From Lachnospiraceae bacterium (GTDB lineage Bacteria; Bacillota; Clostridia; Lachnospirales; Lachnospiraceae), in NCBI GenBank assembly GCA_910576125.1, contig CAJTHM010000016.1:1-64000 (forward strand): a stretch of DNA of 64,000 nt. Reading direction: 5' to 3'. The translations under genes were made by a program, and so were the position numbers. Below are positions 58,850 to 64,000 of the stretch, piece by piece; position 1 is the first letter of the stretch; each line of letters opens with the position of its first letter. A model generated the notes under the pieces. The model made no database searches. It was not told the origin of the DNA and saw only the letters and a program-made list of their open reading frames with translations.

Positions 58850-59836
58850 CTATTTATGAATCTCGTCAAGTAAATCTGTCATTTCCATATACAGCTCCTC
58901 AACCCCCTCCGCTCGCAGCACGATGGAGATATAAGGCGCGCCGTTCTCGTCCCGGGAAAGAAGCATCAGACAATACCCCGCCGCATTAGTAGTCCCGGTC
59001 TTGCCTCCGATGACTGTCACATTGGCGGGAATCTGCCTTTCTCCCCGCAGATACTGGTTCGAGTTCTGCTGGTCAAAGGCTTTCTCTTTTCCGTCCTTGT
59101 CGTAAAATACGGTCTGGTAGCCGGACATATGTATGATTTCATTAAAGGTTTCATACTTGACGGCTTCATTAAAAATCAGATAAAGATCATAGACCGTGGT
59201 ATAATGCTCCGATTCCGTCAGTCCGTGGGGATTCATGAAGTTCGTGTTGGTGGCGCCGAGCCTGGCCGCCTCCTCGTTCATCATCTCTACGAAGCGCTCC
59301 ACGCTCCCGCCTACATTTTCCGCGATCAGCATCGCCGCGTCGTTGGCGGAATATATCAGCAGAATCCGCAGCGCCTGGTCCATAGTCATGGTATCCCCTG
59401 CCCTCAGGCCGCAGAGCACTGCCCCGGATTCCGTAATATTGACCGCATCGGAGGCCGTCAATGTCTGGTTCAGCTGGCCGTACTTCAAAGCGACCAGCGC
59501 CGTCATCACCTTGGTCAGACTGGCCGGGTGCAGCCTTTCATGGATATTCTGGGCGTAGAGAACCTGCCTTTCGTTCAACCCGAACAAACCTGCAGCCTCC
59601 GCATGGGACATATCCACGGTATCGCTCAGGACATTGCCCGCCGCCACGCACAGATTCTCCGCGAAGGGCACGGCCGTCCGCGTCTCCTGCCTGGTCACCA
59701 CATTAAAGCTGCTCACGTCATAATCCACATGGTATGCCATGTCATAAGACAGATTCCCGCAGCCCGTGCACCAGCAGACAATGAGCAGCATGCTGCCTAA
59801 CAATGAAAGAAGCCTTTTCCTACTTGTATAATTCAC
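58850..59836 (-). CDS. dacA: D-alanyl-D-alanine carboxypeptidase, lipoprotein type
   Basis: A penicillin-binding S11 peptidase that trims peptidoglycan stem peptides. Motifs: SLTK in HPASLTKVM, SAN in YSANDAAM, and KTG in GGKTGTTNAAG. The signal LLSLLGSMLLIVCWCTGCGNL contains a lipobox-like site, so it is probably lipid-anchored instead of having a C-terminal amphipathic helix. It overlaps mgsA by 17 bases and ends the cluster. Confidence 0.9.
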   Translation of the reverse strand: MNYTSRKRLLSLLGSMLLIVCWCTGCGNLSYDMAYHVDYDVSSFNVVTRQETRTAVPFAENLCVAAGNVLSDTVDMSHAEAAGLFGLNERQVLYAQNIHERLHPASLTKVMTALVALKYGQLNQTLTASDAVNITESGAVLCGLRAGDTMTMDQALRILLIYSANDAAMLIAENVGGSVERFVEMMNEEAARLGATNTNFMNPHGLTESEHYTTVYDLYLIFNEAVKYETFNEIIHMSGYQTVFYDKDGKEKAFDQQNSNQYLRGERQIPANVTVIGGKTGTTNAAGYCLMLLSRDENGAPYISIVLRAEGVEELYMEMTDLLDEIHK

Positions 59837-60215
59837 GCCATTCCAAATCCCCTCTGTCCAGAGCCTTGATCAACAGTTCCGCGCTTGCCAGATTCGTCGC
59901 CAGCGGAATATTGTGGGTATCGCACAGGTGCACCACATTATTCACATCCGGCTCATGCTTCTTCGGGCTTAAAGGATCGCGCAGGAAAATCACCAAATCA
60001 ATCTCATTGTTCTCAATCTGTGCTCCGATCTGCTGCTCCCCGCCCAGGTGTCCCGCCAGGCACTTGTGGACACTCAGGTTCGTGACCTCCTCTATCAGAC
60101 GTCCTGTGGTGCCTGTGGCATACAGATCATTCTTGCTCAAAATCCCCCTGTAAGCAATGCAGAAGTTCTGCATCAGCTTCTTTTTTGCATCATGTGCAAT
60201 CAACGCAATGTTCAT
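59820..60215 (-). CDS. mgsA: Methylglyoxal synthase
   Basis: Converts dihydroxyacetone phosphate to methylglyoxal. Motifs: IALIAHDAKKKLM, YATGTTGRLI, HLGGEQQIGAQI, the catalytic Asp in FLRDPLSPKKHEPDV and IPLATNLASAELLI. The 131 aa are normal. It sits between rodA and dacA, among cell-wall genes. Confidence 0.95.
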   Translation of the reverse strand: MNIALIAHDAKKKLMQNFCIAYRGILSKNDLYATGTTGRLIEEVTNLSVHKCLAGHLGGEQQIGAQIENNEIDLVIFLRDPLSPKKHEPDVNNVVHLCDTHNIPLATNLASAELLIKALDRGDLEWRELYK

Positions 60216-60240
60216 ACGTGTACCTCCTCCATAGCATCTT

Positions 60241-61353
60241 CTACTGTTTCGATTTCTTTGCCTGAAGCCTTATGTTCAGGACAAACCCCATGCCGATAAA
60301 TAGACTCAGCAGCGAAGTCAGACCATAGCTGACAAAAGGAAGCGTAAGTCCTGTCGTAGGCAGGATGAAAGTCGCTACGCCAATATTGAAAAAGCCCTGA
60401 AAAGCCACGAGCCCTCCCATGCTGGCGGCGATAATCGTCCCCGCCACATCCTTCGCCTTACGGGCCACCGAGATGCATTCCAATGCCACACAGAATAGCA
60501 ACACGATTACCACGACGCTCCCCTTGAAGCCGAATTCTTCTCCTATTACGGAAAAGATAAAGTCTGTCTGCGCCTCTGAAAGAAAATTGCCATTTTTCAC
60601 CGATGTAATCTCATTATTTTTGTAACCTTTCCCCTCCAGCTGCCCGGAGGCAATCGCCGTCACGGAATTCAGCTGCTGGTAGGCAAAGGTGGTCTCGTAC
60701 TCCTGCGGGTTCACGAAAGCCAGCACCCGGTTCTTCTGGTTCTCTGTCAGCAGGTCGTTGTCCGGCTGCAGGGCCAGCGATATCACCAGCGCTACTGCGG
60801 GAATCGCCACCGCCATCACCCCGAACACGACTTTCAGGCTGATGCCTCCGGAAAACATAATGACACAGAATATCGCCAGCAGCACAATGCTGGTGGACAG
60901 ATCCGGCTGCTTCCAGACCAGAATCCACGGCAGGGCATACATCGCCACACAGCTACCCAAGATTGTCACGGTGTTCAATTTCTTCCTATGTTTCATAATA
61001 AACTGTGCGAAGAATAAAATCAACAAAATTTTTGCAGTTTCTGAAGGTTGAAATCTCAAACCGCCAATCGTGAGCCAGCGCGTCGCCCCTTTCGCCTCAT
61101 CTCCCAGCTGCCAGACGGCCACCAGCAGCACCAGATTGCCCACGTACATCAGCCAGTTCAGCCTGATCAGGGCTGTGTAGTCGAAGAAAGAAATGACTAT
61201 CATCATGACTACTCCGGCCGCCACTCCCGCCAGCTGCCTTGACTGCAGGGACGGCTCCGCGCTTCCAATGGCGATGACGCCTACGGCCGAAAGAGCCAGT
61301 ATCAGCAGCACCAATTTAAAATCATAATCCCGTAATCTGTATCTTTTAAACAT
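60241..61353 (-). CDS. rodA: RodA/FtsW-family peptidoglycan glycosyltransferase
   Basis: A SEDS-family polymerase with 10 predicted membrane helices, 370 aa. Motifs: GATRWLTIGGLRFQPSETAKI, the WKQPDLSTS catalytic-loop segment, FLSEAQTDFIFSVIGEEFGF and LPTTGLTLPFVSYGLTSLL. The neighbouring PBP2-like gene and minCDE favour RodA over FtsW. Confidence 0.92.
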   Translation of the reverse strand: MFKRYRLRDYDFKLVLLILALSAVGVIAIGSAEPSLQSRQLAGVAAGVVMMIVISFFDYTALIRLNWLMYVGNLVLLVAVWQLGDEAKGATRWLTIGGLRFQPSETAKILLILFFAQFIMKHRKKLNTVTILGSCVAMYALPWILVWKQPDLSTSIVLLAIFCVIMFSGGISLKVVFGVMAVAIPAVALVISLALQPDNDLLTENQKNRVLAFVNPQEYETTFAYQQLNSVTAIASGQLEGKGYKNNEITSVKNGNFLSEAQTDFIFSVIGEEFGFKGSVVVIVLLFCVALECISVARKAKDVAGTIIAASMGGLVAFQGFFNIGVATFILPTTGLTLPFVSYGLTSLLSLFIGMGFVLNIRLQAKKSKQ

Positions 61354-61384
61354 ATTTTCCTCTATACATCATTTCCCTCGGCCT

Positions 61385-61663
61385 TTATTTCGCCAGATCC
61401 TTGGCCGTCACGTCCACGATGGGGATATTTGCGTACAGCGAGGGCATCTTGCCGCCCCGCCCTGATTTATTCCCTTTCGTGTTGATCTGGATATCCATAT
61501 TTTCCGAATCTATCTTCATGTACTTGGACAAAACCTTGGCTATGTCCGTCTTGATCAGCTCCATTACCTCCGGCGAACAGTTGACCCTGTCCGATATCAG
61601 CAGAATCTTCAGTCTGTCCTTCGCAATCTGGCAGGAGCTCTTTCTGCGAAAAAAATGTCTCAT
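61385..61663 (-). CDS. minE: Cell division topological specificity factor MinE
   Basis: A 92-aa protein with AKDRLKILLISDRVNCSPEVMELIKTDI, the MinD-activating segment, and a C-terminal beta domain (DIQINTKGN). It follows minD by 12 bases. MinE together with MinD indicates an oscillating Min system. Confidence 0.95.
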   Translation of the reverse strand: MRHFFRRKSSCQIAKDRLKILLISDRVNCSPEVMELIKTDIAKVLSKYMKIDSENMDIQINTKGNKSGRGGKMPSLYANIPIVDVTAKDLAK

Positions 61664-61675
61664 CTTTCACTCCTC

Positions 61676-62497
61676 CTATGCCCTGTGAAAAATACCTGTG
61701 ACCCTGGTCCAGAAAGAAATCCCCTTGTCGAAATTCAGATAAGGTACCTCTTTCCCCTCCACCCGATGCACTACATTCGCGTAGGCCTGTCCTGCCGGAG
61801 AGCTGCTCCCCACAAGGGGCTCTCCCTGGTTGGTGGCCACTACCACGCTCTCATCGTCCGGTATGATACCGATCAGCGGAATGGCAAGGATATCCACCAC
61901 ATCCTGGGCGGACATCATATCCCCTCGCCTGACCATGTCCATCCGCAGCCGGTTGATAATCAGATTCATCTGTTTGAAACCGTTGGCCTCCAGCAGCCCG
62001 ATGATGCGGTCCGCGTCCCGGATGGCCGACACCTCGGGGGTAGTCACGACTAACGCCCTGTCCGCTCCGGCAATGGCATTCTGGAAGCCCTGCTCGATAC
62101 CTGCCGGGCAATCCAGCAGAATGTAATCGAACTGCTCCTTTAAGTGTTCAATCACTTTCACCATCTGTCCCGGTGACACTGCAGACTTGTCCCTGGTCTG
62201 GGCAGAAGGCATCAGATACAGCCCCGGATGGCGCTTGTCGCGGATCAATGCCTGCTTCACCCGGCAGTTTCCCTCCACCACGTCCACCAGATTGTAGACG
62301 ATGCGGTTCTCCAGTCCCATGACCACGTCCAGATTGCGGAGGCCGATATCCGTGTCGATAAGACAGACCTTTTTCCCAAGCTTCGCCAGACCCGTTCCTA
62401 CGTTTGCAGTCGTGGTGGTCTTGCCCACGCCGCCTTTTCCTGAAGTGACGACAATGACTTTGGAGCTTTTCTGCTCCATGGAATGCTCTTTTTCCAT
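61676..62497 (-). CDS. minD: Septum site-determining protein MinD
   Basis: A ParA-type ATPase with the deviant Walker A SGKGGVGKTTTTANVG, LIDTDIGLRNLDVVMGLENR, DYILLDCPAGIEQGFQNA and a C-terminal amphipathic membrane-targeting helix (SFWTRVTGIFHRA). The native protein should start just before KVIVVTSGKGG. Here 12 residues (MEKEHSMEQKSS) from two 18-nt repeat units precede it. The start at 62497 is chosen because GGAGG lies 9 bases upstream. Confidence 0.95.
   Translation of the reverse strand: MEKEHSMEQKSSKVIVVTSGKGGVGKTTTTANVGTGLAKLGKKVCLIDTDIGLRNLDVVMGLENRIVYNLVDVVEGNCRVKQALIRDKRHPGLYLMPSAQTRDKSAVSPGQMVKVIEHLKEQFDYILLDCPAGIEQGFQNAIAGADRALVVTTPEVSAIRDADRIIGLLEANGFKQMNLIINRLRMDMVRRGDMMSAQDVVDILAIPLIGIIPDDESVVVATNQGEPLVGSSSPAGQAYANVVHRVEGKEVPYLNFDKGISFWTRVTGIFHRA
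62462..62497 (-). repeat. Two 18-nt repeat units forming the MinD N-terminus
   Basis: On the minus strand ATGGAAAAAGAGCATTCC (62480-62497) and the drifted ATGGAGCAGAAAAGCTCC (62462-62479). The first supplies the start codon of minD. Confidence 0.88.
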
Positions 62498-62581
62498 TTT
62501 TCTGTCCTCCAAAAAAAGAATTTCGCAATGCGATTTCGATTGTCGTCCTCTAAACACTTCCAGACACGGCCTCGACGCGTA

Positions 62582-63253
62582 TCAGAAGCTGCTCAGCAAA
62601 TCTTTGGTAAGCGCTTCGATGATGACTCTGTCGTTTTTTACGGATGCGATTTTCGGCTGTACTTTGGGTTTGATTCCCCATCTTGATCGTCTGGTACCTG
62701 ATTTATATTTGAAATCGCCGATTCTGATTCTCTCCGGCTCCATTTCAAACGCTGCTATAAAAGCTCCCTCCAGCCCGTTCCCTCCTGCATGGGCTTTCCC
62801 GTATAGTCCTCCCAATATGATGATGTTCTTCGCGCTGATGATGCTGCTTCCCGGATAGACATCCCCCAGCATGATGATGCTGTTCTCCGTCTCCAGCACT
62901 TCCCCGTCTTTCAAATCGCCCCGGAAGAACTGCCCCTCCGGCTTCTGAGCCATGGCTGCTTCCGTGCGCTCCAGCGCCTTCACGTAATTTTTATTGACGG
63001 TATCATCCTTTTCCACAATGCACATAACGTTGATGTCGCTGTTGTCCCGGATGGTCTCCAGTATCCGGATTTCTTCCACGTCCGTCACGGTGCGTCCCTC
63101 TATGGACAGCGCCATGGTGACCGCGCCGAAGAAATTCCTGGCATCGGAGAATTTGTATCCTATTTCCTCCAAAAGATTTTCAAAGGGCATCTCCGCGTTC
63201 AGATATAATGCAATTCCATTGGGAAAGCTTTTGATGATGACTGCTTCTCTCAT
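62582..63253 (-). CDS. minC: Septum site-determining protein MinC
   Basis: A 223-aa FtsZ-assembly inhibitor. The N-terminal domain (EAVIIKSFPNGIALYLN, FFGAVTMALSIEGRTVTDVE) is followed by a C-terminal beta-helix with the MinC motifs GDVYPGSSIISAKNIIILGGLYGKAHAGG and AFEMEPERIRIG. The ATG at 63253 follows a strong AGGAGGGCGG. It precedes minD, then minE. Confidence 0.94.
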   Translation of the reverse strand: MREAVIIKSFPNGIALYLNAEMPFENLLEEIGYKFSDARNFFGAVTMALSIEGRTVTDVEEIRILETIRDNSDINVMCIVEKDDTVNKNYVKALERTEAAMAQKPEGQFFRGDLKDGEVLETENSIIMLGDVYPGSSIISAKNIIILGGLYGKAHAGGNGLEGAFIAAFEMEPERIRIGDFKYKSGTRRSRWGIKPKVQPKIASVKNDRVIIEALTKDLLSSF

Positions 63254-63272
63254 GCTCCGCCCTCCTTTTTGT

Positions 63273-64000
63273 CTAGCGCTCATTGGTGATACCGCCGTCC
63301 GGCTCGTCCGCCGTGCCGGTAATCAGTTCATCCACCTCAGCCAGACCATAATAATATTTCACCACATCTCTGGTAGCCTGCGCCGCATAGTCCGAGGAAT
63401 ATCCGAAAGGAATTCTCGTGACGATGCTGATTTCAGGCTGCTCATAGGGCGCATAGCAGGCGAACAGCGCATGGCTGGGCCTGTCATTGGTCTGCTCCGC
63501 CGTACCGGTCTTTCCGGCCACGTTCACCGCCAGATTGCTGAAATAGCTCTTGCTCTCCACCACCTGGCGCATTCCCAGATGGATGGCATTCCAATATTCC
63601 GCAGGCATCTCCACGATATTGCGGAGGTCCGGCTGGAATTCCTCCACTACCTCGCCCTCAGAATCCGCTATTTTATCCAATAAAGTCAGATTATAACAAT
63701 AACCGCCGTTGGCCACCGTGGTCACATACCGGGCAATCCCCGTCAGCGTATAGCTGTTGCTGCCCTGGCCGATGGAGGAACGCACCGGATCCTCCGTAGA
63801 CACATTGGGAGAGGCCTCGGATATCTCGACGCCGGACTTCTCCGTCAGTCCGAACTGCTCCGCGTACTTATACAGCGTATCCAGACCCTCCGTCTCATTA
63901 TAGATGCCTGAGCCCATGGAAAGCTGGTATCCTATCTCATAGAAATAAACGTCGCAGGACTCGCGGATAGCTGACACAACCGTCTCGTCCCCATGCCCGT
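63273..64000 (-). CDS. mrdA: Class B penicillin-binding protein (PBP2-like), 3' part
   Basis: C-terminal part of a transpeptidase; the 5' end lies beyond the window edge. Visible are the SCN-type motif ESCDVYFYEIGYQL, the helix-rich middle SSIGQGSNSYTLTGIARYVTTVANGG and the KTGT motif NVAGKTGTAEQTNDRPSHALFACYAPY. The catalytic SxxK is outside. A partner role for RodA in elongation is inferred from position. Confidence 0.9.
   Translation of the reverse strand, partial: GHGDETVVSAIRESCDVYFYEIGYQLSMGSGIYNETEGLDTLYKYAEQFGLTEKSGVEISEASPNVSTEDPVRSSIGQGSNSYTLTGIARYVTTVANGGYCYNLTLLDKIADSEGEVVEEFQPDLRNIVEMPAEYWNAIHLGMRQVVESKSYFSNLAVNVAGKTGTAEQTNDRPSHALFACYAPYEQPEISIVTRIPFGYSSDYAAQATRDVVKYYYGLAEVDELITGTADEPDGGITNER

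Noticed and set aside
1..64000. tRNA, rRNA, CRISPR array or intact insertion sequence
   Set aside because: None seen by eye on either strand. The tandem 18-base arrays have no spacers and are not CRISPR.

Overview
The window reads as chromosome of a Gram-positive, endospore-lineage Clostridia, most likely a Lachnospiraceae-type gut anaerobe. The evidence is the gene content: YlbJ, SepF, RecU, HisZ with short-form HisG, Prp processing of L27, rubrerythrin, the TIGR03960/TIGR03936 pair next to an RNase E/G protein, and MinCDE beside RodA/PBP2. GC content is moderate, Shine-Dalgarno sites are strong (AGGAGG type) and sigma-A promoters are clear. There are no rRNA or tRNA genes, no CRISPR array and no intact insertion sequence. 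No gap without a gene exceeds 300 bases; the longest is about 275 bases (27235-27509) and holds two terminator hairpins.

Layout. 1-2382: end of an unknown gene, a 5'-truncated oppD, oppF with a large coiled-coil insertion, and a DUF3899 protein. 2384-9402: degV, then a topoisomerase IV pair (parE, parC) separated by an AT-rich polytopic membrane gene. 9440-16534: rsmD, coaD, a DivIVA-like coiled coil, convergent ylbJ, two pseudouridine synthases, HAD, SDR and MazG-like genes. 16544-22304: recU and a his operon (Z-G-D-B-[HisF-like]IE) with a strong promoter and a structured leader. 22328-27234: MATE, metY with a candidate operator, a PAS protein and a diguanylate cyclase. 27510-34813: a HelD-type helicase fused to a GH31-like N-terminal domain, then a MoxR/DUF58/DUF4129 module. 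34874-39759: radical SAM, TIGR03936, RNase G and NUDIX. 39857-44059: a second polytopic membrane gene, dtd, an AI-2E family protein and rubrerythrin. 44221-47624: a TtcA-like protein, a Xer-type recombinase, and a divergent yneA-like/lexA SOS pair with visible LexA boxes. 47643-52670 (minus strand): rsfS-yqeK-nadD-yhbY-obg-rpmA-prp-rplU with an L21-type leader, and a cytidylate-kinase-like gene. 52777-58741 (minus): rluD, lspA, aroB, sepF, yggS, a HlyD-like protein and a small P-loop protein. 58850-64000 (minus): dacA, mgsA, rodA, minE, minD, minC and the 3' part of a class B PBP, a wall-elongation and division-site cluster.

The most unusual signal is a dispersed 18-nucleotide repeat, consensus ATGGAAGAAAAGCATTCC (read in one frame as MEEKHS). 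I count about 20 units at 11 places, in both orientations, singly or in tandem. They lie inside coding sequences (OppF, ParC, HelD fusion, TIGR03936 protein, RNase G, MinD), at translation starts (rluD, the GGDEF gene, the moxR leader) and in one intergenic hairpin loop. Because a unit is six codons long it preserves reading frame. In front of rluD two units have separated the Shine-Dalgarno sequence from the start codon by exactly 36 nucleotides. I know of no description of this repeat, but could not search. The second notable item is the HelD-GH31 domain fusion.
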